Shown in pieces: positions 23,308 to 35,699 of a DNA stretch of 64,000 nt. The notes beneath the pieces are model-generated. The model saw only the letters and a program-made list of their open reading frames with translations. It had not been told where the DNA came from and did not search any database. How positions within the stretch are numbered: the first letter of the stretch is position 1; every line of letters begins with the position of its first letter. The translations under genes were made by a program, and so were the position numbers. The DNA is taken from the NCBI GenBank assembly GCA_002633005.1, contig NMRA01000122.1, positions 496,820 through 560,819 of the forward strand, read 5' to 3'. This stretch comes from Phoronis australis. Taxonomy: Eukaryota; Phoronida; Phoronidae.

Positions 23308-24279
23308 CATAACTCACTTACTCACTACTGCAAAGGAAACAGTGGTGTACTTTCCCTGGGCCAAATACACAAGTTTCATGTCAACTCTCAACTAGGATAC
23401 TGGGTTACTCCCTACATGCCAGGTGGCGCTAGAGAGACAATAGGCAACCACAACATGCAACCAGGTGTGCTTTCTATATACCGGAGAACCTCGCAAAAAC
23501 ACAAACTCACTCACACAAGACTTCGCGAAATATTGCCAGGCATTACAAGAGAACCACGTGATAACACTAGCTTCTTTTGCGAAATTCTTGCATCTACGAA
23601 AATCAACCCTGAGGTAGCCACGTGAGACACTTGTCATCCAAAAACCCCCTACTCATGGATTGCTGTCCGTTTTCAATGAATTTGATTCATAAAACTACAG
23701 ACCTTTATTCATTAGCACCACCTAGTGAACATCAAGTCAAACATTACTTCATACCAAAAACATTGTACCTGAATCTACCTTTAATTATACTTCCTGGTAA
23801 AAGGAATTCCTTCAGCCTCATTTTCATACGTTAACTTCAAGAACATCTGTCATTTTGAAGCCAACAAAGTTTTGGTTTTGTGTGGGTTACAAAACATACA
23901 AAGCGTTATCACCATGTAGCAAGTACTTTGAAGTCAGGGTTAATTTCTCCTTCCTCCTAATGAAAAATACGTTGTAAACGTTCTTGTTACACTCTGAGGA
24001 AAATCCTCAGGTGTGGGAAAATGTCTTGCACCTTTACAAGCTTGTCCTCCAGAGTCTCATCTGTAACAGGGCAGTTTAAAGGTGAAGCAGAAAGGATTTC
24101 TAGAATGCAAAGCATGGTTAAACACTTCTTCAGTATATCCCGTCGTGAAATGAGTACGGTCGTACCGCAAACAAGAGTAGTTTACTACCCTACAGACGAG
24201 CAGAATACTCATACACCAGAAAAGACCATCTCTCAATCCTTAATTTACCAAGTACATCACTTTTAACTTCAACAGAACC
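23308..24279. other. No recognisable gene; one CTCF-like word
   Basis: Non-coding. A GCCAGGTGGCGCTAG word at 23418-23432 matches the insect-type CTCF core AGGTGGCGCTA. Otherwise nothing is supported. Confidence 0.4.
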
Positions 24280-24417
24280 AAGCTTACGACATGAACTCCA
24301 ATAGTACAAGCTTACGGCACTTACTCCAATAGTACAAGCTTTACGGCACAAACTCCAATAGTACAAGCTTACGGCACTTACTCCAGTATTACAAGCTTAG
24401 GGCACAAACTCCAATGG
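24280..24417 (+). repeat. 28-bp tandem repeat, 5 copies
   Basis: Unit AAGCTTACGGCACTTACTCC plus AATAGTAC at 24280, 24308, 24336 (29 bp, one extra T), 24365 and 24393 (partial). Every unit starts with a HindIII-type AAGCTT, giving a ladder of sites. Confidence 0.9.
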
Positions 24418-25817
24418 ATATTTAAATGAGCATTTCCCCCCATCATACCGAGCTTGACATGGACCAATACTACACCTGTATGACAAAAAGCATGTTCAAC
24501 TTCAAGCACATAGCTTATCTATCTTCCAAATTGTTTAGAAAGACAAATTAAAAATGTTGTAATCTGAATTTCAAACTAACTTACTGGTAAAACAACACTT
24601 CATGTACAATGCACAAATATTGACAGGTTGGTGAATACACCTTATATGAAAATATGCTGAGCTAAATCAAAAATTTTCTCCTCAAATATATACAAGTTGG
24701 AAGTAGAACATTCTGACAGGATGAACGATTATTGATTTATTTAAGTACAGCAGTTAAGTGCCAGAGGCATGTCTCCTGCTAAATACCTGAGGCTGACCGA
24801 GGAGACCAGTACCAGTCCACAGTTGAAATAATATTTAAACACCTAGGTTTATTGAAGCAATACAAAACATGACAGAAAATAAACAAATCATAAATAATGC
24901 TTGTTAAAAAGAAAGTACAGTACTTTAGGCATAAACAATAAACAGTTGATCTTGTAGCACTCACTGACAAATCAGGTTGATAAATTGACTATATACCATT
25001 CAGAGAAAGCACAGCAGTCAACCCATAGAGGGCACCACTTGCAGGGCTTTCAACTTGGTAACAGTCAACATAGAAACACAGCAGGTGCATTTTACTTTAC
25101 CTGAAACAACCAAAGCCAGTCAAGTTGTACCAACTTGATAACAAATTATTGCAGACTTCCTCAAATTGCAAAAAAATTTAAACAGGTAACACACATACAT
25201 GAGAGAAAAAATCACACAATCGTAGATAGCAGTTGTGTGTCAGTTGTTCCCCATTTCACCTGCATGACATTCTAATTTTACAAATTTCATTAATTTTCTA
25301 AATATTCGTTTGTAAGCCCACCAACAACTTCTGGTATACCGCGACAACGTTGAACTCCTTAAAATTACCCTAGTTCATGCAAACACCCTTCAACATGTAA
25401 TGACTGACAAAAATGAGTTATTGACCAGAACCAGTGATTCAGACAAAATTTTGTTTTAAAAGCCCAGTGTTCTCCACAACCTTTTTTGATTTGTCACAGC
25501 GTCAAGTTTAAATTTTGTAGTGACGAATTTGCCTTACTTGCATTGAGTTTGAAATCCTATGCAACGACTTTCAGGTATTGAGATAAGTTGTTTCTCAAGC
25601 AAGTTAAGACACTGCGGACTTTTGGTATCACTTCAATGCATTTATTTTAAGACTTAACACACTAACTGAACCCCACAGAATAGACACTGACTTCCGAACA
25701 CGAAACATCGTCCCATTCCGTGATTACAGAGTTTTTCCATTTAAATATCTTTGCTATTAATTGAGATGAATATGGTACCACATATATCACCCTGAAGCTA
25801 ATACTCACAACACCTTA
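24418..25817. other. No recognisable gene
   Basis: AT-rich non-coding DNA. CATAGAGGGCACC near 25025 is one of the dispersed CTCF-like words. Confidence 0.4.
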
Positions 25818-26359
25818 AAGTGCTTTCCCATTAGAGGTAAAACTTCGCTTTTACCGAAGTTTCGCTAAGTGGGAAAGGTTAACTCCGGTAGTTAATCTGC
25901 AAGTGAAACTTTGCTGAAAATAGTAGGATTTAAAAGCGAAGCTTCGGTACTCACCAAAACTTTGGTGTAGTGGGAACGATCAGAGCGAAGCTTCATCAAA
26001 GTTATTGATAGATGTCGTTGCAACGATATACAATCACGCAAAACTCGAAAACGTGTTCTTTGTTATTGTAACGTAACCGACGTGCTCTCAATAGATGCAC
26101 GTAAAATAAGTAGAAGAAAGCATATCTGATGTAGACACCGATCATTTTCATAAACACTCTCGTAAATGGCAGGAGACCAATTTTCAGGTAGCCTCGAAAC
26201 CCACTACTCGATAATCATTTGAGAGGACGCATGAACTGCACTGTCAGGTTCTACTCCAATGACTGAGTCGACATTTAGTGATAACTTCGATATCACTGTC
26301 AGTAAACTGAAGTTCCGTAATGGGAATGCACCATCAGCGTTTACAATGGGAAAAGCACC
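25818..26359. mobile_element. Possible MITE with GTGCTTTCCCATT ends
   Basis: The left end AAGTGCTTTCCCATTA (25818-25833) is matched in inverted form by TAATGGGAATGCACC (26318-26332) and again by CAATGGGAAAAGCACC (26344-26359). The interior has repeated GAAGCTTCGGT/ACCGAAGTTTCG palindromic words. No convincing target duplication was found, so the boundaries are uncertain. Confidence 0.35.
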
Positions 26360-27052
26360 GTCAGTGTTTACAATCATTACCACCACATGGGTTCACATGA
26401 AGTACATAAGGTCATCAATCTTGTCAACAGCATAGGAGAATAATAAAATATTTTAAGTAAAAAAAAAAAAAAACAATCCAACATCAAAGCAACCTCTGGA
26501 CAAACACCCTGACATTCCTGGTTACTTACTTTTGTCATAATTTGTAAACTACCTAACTCATTTTTCATTTCCCACATCACTCCCCCCCAGTAAGTCTTCA
26601 TAATATGTGTGATTAGTGTCATTACATGGTATTCATTATTGCGGCTACATTTGTAACTTCATCACGTTTTCCTGTTTTGGTTGCATTCTTACATTTAGAA
26701 CTTGCGTCATGTATTATATAGGTTGGCGAATAGACAAAATCAAACCAAATACGGAACAAGTAAAAACATGATAAGGAACTGACTAGTGTTGCACATTAGT
26801 TGGTATATGGTCGAGTGCAGTCCTGATTCCATGATTAAAGAGGGTGCTGCCATTTGGACGACATTTTTGATCAATTCAGCATATTATAGTAACTATGATA
26901 GGCATTTGGAATGATTAATTTATTTTTAAGACAAAAATGAAAACAGCACTTTTAAAAACCCGGAAGAATGACGCAGCAAACAAGTTGTGAACATGTCAAC
27001 CGCTAACTGTGCTTAATGGCTTTGACAACCGCAGATTTTCTGTCTCTACCCC
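26360..27052. other. No recognisable gene
   Basis: Includes a poly(A) run near 26459-26473; otherwise non-coding. Confidence 0.4.
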
Positions 27053-27104
27053 GTTGCCTTTGATAGTTGCCTTTGACAGTTGCCTTTGACAGTTGCCTTT
27101 GACA
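27053..27104 (+). repeat. 13-bp tandem repeat, 4 copies
   Basis: GTTGCCTTTGACA repeated at 27053, 27066, 27079 and 27092, with one substitution in the first copy. Confidence 0.9.
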
Positions 27105-27166
27105 AGAGTAATGACGTTAGAAAACAGGCAATAACACTACTACAACAGAGACCAGTCAGCCATACA

Positions 27167-27325
27167 GTGTCTGTATAGTGCGACTAGCTCACTGTGTCTG
27201 TATAGTGCGACTAGCTCACTGTGTCTGTATAGTGCGACTAGCTCAGTGTCTGTATAGTGCGACTAGCTCAGTGTCTGTATAGTGCGACTAGCTCACCGTG
27301 TCTGTATAATGCGACTAGCTCACAG
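27167..27325 (+). repeat. 25/27-bp tandem repeat, 6 copies
   Basis: Unit GTGTCTGTATAGTGCGACTA plus GCTCA, alternating between 27-base forms (with an extra CT) and 25-base forms. It abuts the CTCF-like word CCACTAGGGGGCACC at 27329 and the R1 repeat copy that follows. Confidence 0.9.
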
Positions 27326-27328
27326 TGT

Positions 27329-27343
27329 CCACTAGGGGGCACC
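27329..27343 (+). promoter_or_regulatory. CTCF-like motif
   Basis: CCACTAGGGGGCACC matches the vertebrate CTCF core CCA-S-Y-AGRKGGC. It sits at the junction of the tandem array and the R1 copy. This is a motif match only. Confidence 0.35.
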
Positions 27344-27458
27344 AGAGTGAAGTAGTGAATCCCGTCCAAAAATCAACCTGTCAATTTTCATGATTCTTCA
27401 AGTGGTTTGGCAGATAGAAAGGCAGACGCCAAAAACTCACTAAAAATTTTGACAATAG

Positions 27459-27474
27459 CCACTAGGTGGCGCAG
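27459..27474 (+). promoter_or_regulatory. CTCF-like motif in R1
   Basis: CCACTAGGTGGCGCAG is an essentially perfect CTCF core, inside repeat R1. Occupancy is unknown. Confidence 0.4.
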
Positions 27475-27809
27475 AATTGCCAAAGCCATCCGAAAATGGA
27501 AAGGTGTCGTCGTCTCCTTAATAGAAATCTATTTGGCAAATTTCATGAAAAACCATCCAAGAATACCAAAGCTACATAGGAAGTTATAAAAAAACAAAAT
27601 TGCCAATAGGGGGTATAGCGGTAGTCGAATCGGTCTGAAATTCGTGGTCAGCTTCATAGGAACTCATCTGCTAAATCTCATTAAGATCCAGTGAGGGGTT
27701 TAGGAGATACATCTGCCGATGCCCGGGACACAGGATGCCCAGACAGAGATGACTTCAATATGCACCCACATATAAACATGTGAGTGCATAAAAAATGTTC
27801 CAGTAATCA

Positions 27810-27815
27810 TTTATT
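27810..27815 (-). terminator. Poly(A) signal candidate for the 28-30 kb gene
   Basis: TTTATT on the plus strand is AATAAA on the minus strand, about 290 bases after the proposed stop codon at 28102-28104. Confidence 0.35.
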
Positions 27816-28101
27816 TACAAAATATAATCAGCCATATAGTGTGTACAGTTCACAAGTAAAGCTATGAGACAGGCAGAAAACAGACAAAATACACCTTTAA
27901 ACTTCATGGCTGGTTATTCAAAGACCCTTTAGGTACACTATTGATTTGACCTTAACGCACAGCATTACCAAGGTCGGATCAACAAGAGCATTTCATGTAA
28001 TTAGTTTGCACCAACACGATGCAATCAAATACGGCATGTACCAATAACTGAGAAACAGGAAAACAACGCATTTTTGTTAGCCTAAACAGAGTAGATCAAG
28101 G

Positions 28102-28196
28102 TTAAGAATTCTGTACTTGGACTGAAAGCATATTACTCAAAACCACAAAGCCATTCATCAATCCTAACACAGCACTGGACTTGCTCCTGGCCATAA
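28102..28196 (-). CDS. Unidentified gene, terminal exon candidate
   Basis: Acceptor TTTTTCTAG; 31 codons including the stop TAA at 28102-28104. The phase fits exon 4. Confidence 0.35.
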
Positions 28197-29903
28197 CTAG
28201 AAAAATCCCAGGGTCCAAGTCTCATTTCCTGTACGTTGAGTGCATTGGTGCCACTTTGTGTACATTTTCCCCATTCCCAGTTTTGTGGTCAAGTTGTTGC
28301 CAGGGATACCAGTCCCTTAGCTTAGCAGGGAGCCAGTTAAGGTTGGTACAATCCCTGATCAATTTGCGCTGTGGTGCGCAAAATCACAACAATTTGGTTA
28401 AATTAAAAACCATCCTCCATCGACAGACCGTGTCAAACCGCAGAGACAGCCTTACACAGTAAGGCAGACAGTTTTCTAATAAAGTATTCCCAGTACACAG
28501 CCAGTTAGTTTGATTTACATAAATTGAAGTCTGTATTGAACCGAATAACCTTCTAGAAAAAAAATGCCCTAAAAATGTTTGTACTATTCTGTGTGTATTT
28601 ACCACTGCTCTTCTGAGTGCTCACTAAGTACAAAAAAACAACTGCTGCATGAATGAAGTGAGTGTAAATGAATAGATAAACATTGTAAACACAACTTACC
28701 CAGTGGTTCAGGTGTGCCATCTATTGATAAGACTGAGAACTGGGTGAAGACATCTGAAATACAAGGACACAAATGTAACTTTTGTGATAAAAATGTCAGT
28801 GATTTAGAGGATATTTCTTAAGGATACACAACAGCAACAGCAAAAAGAGATTCACAGCTCTGTTTGGTCGGCATGCAATGAGTCTGTGCATCTATTGGAT
28901 AGCGCATTTCCCCCCCATACTTACTTTGTTTTGAGACTCCAAGGCATTTGAAACTTTTTACTAGGAGCGGGTCACCCTCATACATCCAACCTGGATGAAC
29001 TGTCATCATGGCTTGATAGGTTTTCCAGCGTGAGGCCAATAACAATAAAAGAATATTCAATCGATGGAACACAACACTAAAAGTAGGAACTACCAGTAAC
29101 AGCCCGTCACGCATCAAATTTTGAATTACTTAAAGCAGTTAGGAAACCGCATTGGGTCCACAAAGTGAACGTTCGATTCAGGTTACTCACCGCTACGGAT
29201 GGTCTCAACTTGTTCCTTACTTAGAAGGAGAGGGATAGCCTCTGCAAACTAGTGACAGTTTGTTATTAATTGAGATCGTAATTGGCCTCTGGGTGTATAA
29301 AATGATACATGATGACAAGCCAACTAGTAGAGCCCCGCTCTCAAGCAATAACAAGATGCCACAGTTTTTGAATAAAAAGCATTCACATCATCTAAAACTT
29401 GACTATGGACAATTTCAGACCACTTTCATAACAGAAAGTGCTCTAGATTTATTTTTTTTTTGTGATAGAAGGTTTTAGCTGGTTTCAATGAAAAATCTCA
29501 TTATGAGTTTCTGGTGAGAAGTTTGTCGAATTACATATTCCACAATTTTCAGAACTATAACTGAGCCACTGCATTGACGAATACCACTGCACTCAACAGG
29601 TGACAGAAATATGTGCAGCTTAACTAATTGGACTTGTTAATTTAATGAGGATTAATTAACCACTGCACTAGCCCAAGCTGGCAGGAAATCTTGCCCGGTG
29701 ATAAACTTAAACACTGGAAACCCTTGGGTTAAAATTGAGAACACCTCACTAGCCAAACCACAGATGAGGTTGACCAGCCATTGTAATAACCTAGGGTCAC
29801 CACAAATGTGGTTCTCATCTGCTTCAGACTTGGTAATGGTTGGTAATTCAACAGGGATGAGTGAGGTCAGAAACTGATCTCTTTTTGCACTCAAAACTGG
29901 CAT
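28102..29903 (-). CDS. Unidentified five-exon gene
   Basis: Proposed exons, in order of translation: 29903-29750, 29241-29191, 29089-28925, 28753-28700 and 28196-28102. All have GT/AG introns, and the phases (1,1,1,1) join without stops into about 172 residues. Segments read RLLQWLVNLICGLA, AIPLLLSKEQVETIRS, SRWKTYQAMMTVHPGWMYEG, VFTQFSVLSIDGTPEPL and SSAVLGLMNGFVVLSN. A hydrophobic stretch (LNILLLLLAS) could be a membrane segment or a buried helix. I recognise no family. Three donors are strong (two GTAAGT, one GTGAGT). The weakest parts are the acceptor at 29090-29091 and the start: the ATG at 29903 has a poor context, and an alternative is a 13-base coding exon at 30029-30041 spliced to 29896. 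Confidence 0.4.
28700..28753 (-). CDS. Unidentified gene, exon 4 candidate
   Basis: 54 bases between TGTATTTCAG and GTAAGT, both strong. The open frame encodes VFTQFSVLSIDGTPEPL. The phase matches exon 3. Confidence 0.5.
28925..29089 (-). CDS. Unidentified gene, exon 3 candidate
   Basis: 165 bases ending at a strong GTAAGT donor. The better-looking acceptor at 29076 (TTTTAG) would break phase with exon 2, so the weaker GTAG at 29090-29091 is preferred. The run WKTYQAMMTVHPGWMYEGDP looks like real protein. Confidence 0.45.
29191..29241 (-). CDS. Unidentified gene, exon 2 candidate
   Basis: 51 bases between TTTGCAG and GTGAGT. Only one frame is open, giving AIPLLLSKEQVETIRS. Confidence 0.45.
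29750..29903 (-). CDS. Unidentified gene, exon 1 candidate
   Basis: 51 codons plus one base from the ATG at 29903, ending at a GTGAGG donor. An in-frame TGA directly precedes the ATG. If the CAG at 29897-29899 is an acceptor instead, the exon starts at 29896 and the true start lies upstream. Confidence 0.35.
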
Positions 29904-30028
29904 TCATGCAGAAAAGCATCATCATGTGCCTAACTAGTATTAAACCTTTTTAGTAGAAAGTACAAAGTTTAGGCAGACATGAACCCAACCCATTGAAAAT
30001 GTTATCCTAGGTCCCAGTGATTTCTTAC

Positions 30029-30130
30029 TTATTATCTGCATTCAAAAAAGCAAGATTTCGAGCACGCGCGATACAGTGAACAAGATGGCACACACGCAGT
30101 GCAAGCTGTTTGCGTCGGAGACTTGAACGG
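30029..30130 (-). promoter_or_regulatory. Promoter-like patch upstream of the 28-30 kb gene
   Basis: A local CpG cluster (ACGCGCGATAC, GCGTCGGAGAC) with a CAAGATGGC word, the YY1-type element common at animal promoters. On the minus strand it runs into a GTAAGAAA donor at 30027-30028. The position fits the 5' end of the minus-strand gene. Inferred from composition and motif only. Confidence 0.25.
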
Positions 30131-33100
30131 AATTCAGTGTAACAGATCAGATCATTAAATATTTGTTTACTCAACAAAAATCATGAGGGTGTCGATCGTG
30201 GGTACACTGATGCTACTCAACTTGCTTAACGCTTGTGTTTAGCATATACACTTACCAAATTTCCAAATTTTCACTTTCAAACACTTATGCTTGGCTATAC
30301 ACCCAACCTGATAATTGAGATCAAACACCCTGGGCCTTAATGCGAATAAATACGGTACTCGATATACGTAACTTTCAATTTACAACGCAGTTGTTGCCAA
30401 AATAAAATTTGTTATCAAAATAATTTTTTCTTGATTTGGAAACTCAACCATGCTAATACAAGCCTCTTCACATGAACATAACTACTACCTAATCATAGGT
30501 GTAAAAATTTGTGGAGAATGTTGACTTCACCATCCTCTCCAGTGTACTATTGACTGCTAAAAACCACAGAGCAGTGACGAGCCAATCAGGTGAACTACTA
30601 GATGCTACAATCAGCTGGTTACTGGCTGTGCCAGGGTATATTTAGAGTTTGACCATGGAATACAAGCCAAGAATTTTAAATACAGTACTTGTGGCTCCAC
30701 CAGACAACCACAAAATGTTCACCTAGAAATGAGATCTTGATAAAAGTACTTAATAACAATCCAAGCAGATGTACTTTAAAATATACAGTTCACAGTTTAT
30801 CCAAATCATGAAACAAGTAAAAAATCAATTTAAAATCCTAAATGCACTGCCTTTGGCCTTCGTCCAAAAAGAGAAACCTGATGAATATGCAGGTATAATC
30901 ACTAATTTAGAGGTGAAACTTGCAATACAGATGAGAGACACAAACATGCAATTGTGACAATCAGGGACATTTAACTACCTACAAAATGGTATGACAGTTT
31001 TACGGGGGCGGGGGGGNTTAATTTAACATGGATGTAAAAATAGCCAAAATAGCCAACGGGAGACAAAGTACCATAGCCACAGTGTCTATCTTTTGACAGC
31101 ATGCTAACAGCATCAAGTAATTAATTACCTGACTCTATATTAAATGTGAAGAACACCAGTATAAGTAGAATTACATGACACAACAAACAAGCCATTGCGG
31201 GGAAAAAGAGCCCTTTTAAAGTCTTGCTTTGTGCTGCCATCTATTGTGGGTAAATAAAGGAACTGGGGTTGCTGTCCATGATAAACATCTTACTAAGTGG
31301 TCAGAAGACTTTTCAATAAAAAAATACAAAAGGAAAACAAACAAAATTGCAAAGGACCCATCTTTCCCATGTACATGTGGTCGATTACTTGTTAAACTTT
31401 TTGGTACTGCCAGCAAGTTTTACTTGCACTAGTCAACAGTACATTGAAAATTCTCATCCAGATCACGTTTCCTGTGAAAAAAGGGAAAACATGCAAGACC
31501 CTGCAAAATTATGTGACTGAAAGGCTTATATTTCCCAAGTCTGCTTGAGCCTTTACAAGCATAACCTTGCAAACTGGTGGTCACAGAAGTGATTGGTCAG
31601 TGAGATTGAAATTGAAAATATGGGATTAAATTTATGAATTATTAAATGTCTCCGTTCAATATGTCCCGGGTCTAGTGATGCAGTCCAACCAACAAGAAAT
31701 TCTTCGTATAAGCACCAGGCAGATCTTGACATTTTTATAGAGCTGTCTACATATGTTAAAACTGAAAACTATAAGTGAACCATGACTGGTAGTATCAGCA
31801 AGACCAGCCTTTAGGGCTCATCAGCAGAACTGACTCACATGGGAAACTAGACTGAATATGTAAACAAGGTTGTTGAATGGATGGGACAGACAGCTATCTC
31901 TAGAGAGCATCAAGAACACTGAGAGAGTGAACCACTTCAGGAAATGTCAATGAACCCTGGTGTTAATAGAGGAAACCAGAGAGTGAGAGTTGGCAAGTCT
32001 TCATAGCGACACAGTCATAGTTGAGGGTTAAAAGAGGTTGACCCAACATAATTCTTGACTAAGACAAGTCTCGGCATGCAAAGTATCATAACTTAGATAA
32101 TAAAATTACTGTGCCTGGAAATTACATAAAGCTTCCTGTATAATTCCAGCAGGAGACAGGTATACTCAATTTAATACAACTACTCTTTTAGTAAGTGGCA
32201 CTAATACAGCTATTATGAATAGTAGGCCTGACAATAACACTCATCACATTCATAAATTCAGATATGGACCTGGAATGGCAAAACATGATTATCTCAATAA
32301 ATGAGCCCGTGAGGTGGAACAAAAACTGTTAGACTGAAATTATAAAACTTCAATAACAAAATCTAAGCAAAAACAATTTGAATTCCCACATCGCAAATCA
32401 TGCCACGATCGCACACAGCAAGTCTCAATTTCATACAAATGCGTAGAACTTGCACATGCACTGTACCGAGATCTGTTGATACCAACAAACATAATGCTGT
32501 CCACAATGGTCAGGCAGTGGTATTTGACACACAGGTGTTAGCTAACACCTTTAGCAGTCAGTTTTCAAGGAAACACTAATGACAATTTAATACATATTAG
32601 GTAAGTTCCGTATTAGCCTTGTATATCACCCAATAACTGGACTCGTCAATTAGCACAGATGGTGACCATATCCTGGCCAAAGTAAAAACAAATTGTCTAC
32701 CTGTCAAGTCAGTTCTTTCCTGTTTACTTTTCTATAATCTCATTAAATTTCACAAGTTTAGACAAGGTTTTCCCTGATCATGTTTACTTACAGGCAGCTA
32801 TAGAGAGTTAGTTGACACCAATGTGTTATTCCAAGGGATCAACAGATTTATTGGGCAGGCTCTCTACAGTGGTGAACATTTACGAAAATTTGAAAGAGGC
32901 CAACAAGCAGTCAAAATAAAATCTACTAAAGCAAGGTATTTTCAAGCAGAGATTCGTGACACGGTCACATGATTAACTTTTCAACAGTCAAGGCCAGGTG
33001 AACAGTCATTATACAAATAACTAGTAGTAGCAACAATATCATAAAATTCAGTGAACTACATCATGAACTTGTAGACCTTAACCTAATAATTCATTTCCAG

Positions 33101-35389
33101 AAACTGTATCCGAATAATTGGCCAATCAATAACTAGAGAAATAGAGGTAGACATTGATGTGATAGCAATAACCACTCAATTAAATACCTGGAAACTATCA
33201 AATGTGTAAAGTACACAATTAAGTCAGCAATCCCTTCTCCTATTGGCAACAGAAGCTAGTGAACACAACAATGCTTGGCACATGCACAATAGACACCAGT
33301 GACATGTGGCATGACGTAAGCTCACATAATTTAAGAAAAGAAGTAAACAATATAACATCAACAATTACACTTCGTTTAGTAAGAAAATCAACATTTTTAA
33401 TTATCTACAATAATTGTGGGCATGGTACAATAATTATGCCACGCCCAACTTCAAATAAAATTTCCTGTTAAAGGAAATCCCTCACTTGATTGTAAAAATT
33501 GCCCCACAATCTAAGCATGGGCAAAAATACTGCATTAATGACACTAGGGTCAATTCCAAGTAGGTCCAAGTCTCAATCAATGCAGTGACTGCTATCAAAT
33601 GGAAAGAATAAAACATCAAAGCCCAATTTGCAGAAGGCTTAAAACAAGTGATAAACCCCTCACTAAACACTCAAGTAGTAAGAATGGGTTGATTTCCAGT
33701 CCAAACATGCAGTGGACAGGTTTATTAAACCACAAAAATCTTGGTGTTTTAATCATTGACCAAACTGGCACCACATATGTATAGCTGATTAGGTGATACA
33801 GACTTTGTGGTTTGCTATAATCAATTAATTTAAGCACTGCAAACTGATGTTTATTGGGCTGATAAAGTACACCTTCATCAAGAACATAAAATCATGAGAG
33901 AATTTACAGGTATTCATGGCTAAACTAAGGGCTTACCTGAACTAACAGTGATTTAATAAAGAAAACAGCAAGAGAAGAACTTTTAAACATTGTTGACACT
34001 ACTCTGAGCAGGATCTGGGACAAATGATTATTTGAACATGATCTCTGATAAAGTAAACATTTGAACATGATCTCTGAAAAAGTGAACGTCTGATGCAAAT
34101 CGCATTACACTTAATAATCAATGAAAACCGGAGTGCTGTAAAATCCTTCTATTTCTGAGTAGAAGTAATTGCCATTTTACCCTTTTCAAGAGCTTGTCAA
34201 CATTACTGTGAATGCCCATATTTTTCAAGGACAGGTTGATAGGGCGCAAGTTATACTACCTCAAGAGGTGTGGTAAGTTATCACAGCTATGACAAGTTGC
34301 TCTGATTTGACTGTGTCCACATGGTCACTAAGTGCACTGTTTGTGAGCATGCATGTGAGATATTAGTTTCATTAGCATACTGCCTGGACAAGAGATGAAG
34401 CCACAATAAGAATTCACAATCCAATAGTGAGGGTCTACTTTGTCAGACAGGTTCAAAAGTCATTTGGCCCTTTTATGCTGTATTTAACTCTGCCAATCAG
34501 AATCACCATTAGCATAGGTTACATCTGCAGGTAACAAAAGTCATCCATTCAAAGATAATGGTGCCCTCTATTGACATTTTTGAAGTTCTTGGCTAACAGA
34601 TATTTTGACAACCATAGCTGAAGATGGCAGATTCACATGGGAAACAAGCAGACAGATCAAAGTTTAAAAACACATCCTTGACTGAAACACATACTAAATG
34701 ATACACTGTCATGGTGACACAACCTGTCAGGGATGCAAATGATACAGTTTAAAATGTTTATTTTTATTCCCTCTGACCTAGGCTGTTATGTCTGAACACT
34801 AAGCTGGGTGATCAAAGGATGAAGCAGACATGAGCTATTACACCAAACTAGTCCCACATTTTGTCATGTCAAAAGAGTGCAGTGTATTGCAAAGCATTCA
34901 AAAAGGGATTAGGGTACATAATTTAGCATAGTTATGCAGTAGTTGTGTAACAGGGGCGCAAATGGTTGGGTTCTGGGTCAATGGAGACCAGGCTTGGTTT
35001 TCCTGGCTCATAAATCACACAAGCGCCAGACCTGGCTTCACAACTCATTATCATCCAGTGATTTATCCTCAACTCATACATTGCTCTACAAATAACTGTC
35101 ATTCAATTAGGTATGGAAAGAGGAAATGCCACAGATGATACTGTGAAGAGTGACTAGTACAATTGGCATGTCAGATGACCACAATACAGGTCCTGCCACC
35201 TATTGGATTTGTTTTGAATCACAACAAATGAAGACCAACATCAATGGGTCAATCATGACAAATAATGATGGTCAAACATATCCCAGAGCGCAAACTCTTA
35301 AGAAAAATTGTAAATATTCCCGTTTTGTGGTAATGCCATGCAGACTGTGAAAGCTTCTACTTAAATGCCATAGTTAAAACTAAAAAAAG
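30131..35389. other. No recognisable gene
   Basis: AT-rich non-coding DNA with chance ORFs. It holds one ambiguous base (N at 31017) after a G run, and dispersed CTCF-like words near 31233 and 34560. Donor-like words near 32790 and 33932 have no open exon behind them. Confidence 0.4.
31017..31017. other. Ambiguous base (N)
   Basis: A single N follows a G-rich run (GGGGGCGGGGGG), where homopolymer length is hard to call. The local sequence is unreliable. Confidence 0.95.
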
Positions 35390-35600
35390 ATAGTCTTCAG
35401 CTTATACTGTATAATGTTAAAAAATCTCCAGTTTGGGGCAGTAAAAATTTAAATATGTTGCTCTTGCTCAGAGCTTGTACCAAAGTTTAAAAATAAACAA
35501 CACTGGCAGTCCCAAATTCAAGAATAACGATCATCGACAAACCATCATTCACCTTGGTGTTACGCATGAAAACATCGTGTCCGTGGCTATTTGTCACGAT
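35390..35600 (+). repeat. Dispersed repeat R3, copy 1
   Basis: Shares GAGCTTGTACCAAA, AAATTCAAGAATAACGATCA/ATCGACAA and TTCACxxTxGTGTTAC words with 60.7-60.9 kb. AATCTCCAGTTTGGGGCAGT is matched in inverse near 61015. A moderately diverged interspersed repeat of unknown class. Confidence 0.45.
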
Positions 35601-35699
35601 TTCATAATTTGTACCACAGAAATGTTGTTTGCTAGTCCATACGCATAACTGGAGGTTAGGGGATCAAAGCAGTAATTTCAGAGACATGACCACTGAATT

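Larger units (their letters stand above)
27326..27800 (+). repeat. Dispersed repeat R1, well-preserved copy
   Basis: Contains three spaced CTCF-like words (27329, 27459 and a weaker one at 27602), TTTGGCAAATTTCATGAAAA, GTTTAGGAGATACATCTGCC and the terminal hairpin around CACCCACATATAAACATGTG, followed by CATAAAAAATG. This copy gives the clearest view of unit order in the family. Confidence 0.65.

Noticed and set aside
29076-29089. Stronger-looking acceptor TTTTAG for exon 3 of the 28-30 kb gene
   Set aside because: It puts exon 3 out of phase with the only open frame of exon 2, creating an early stop.
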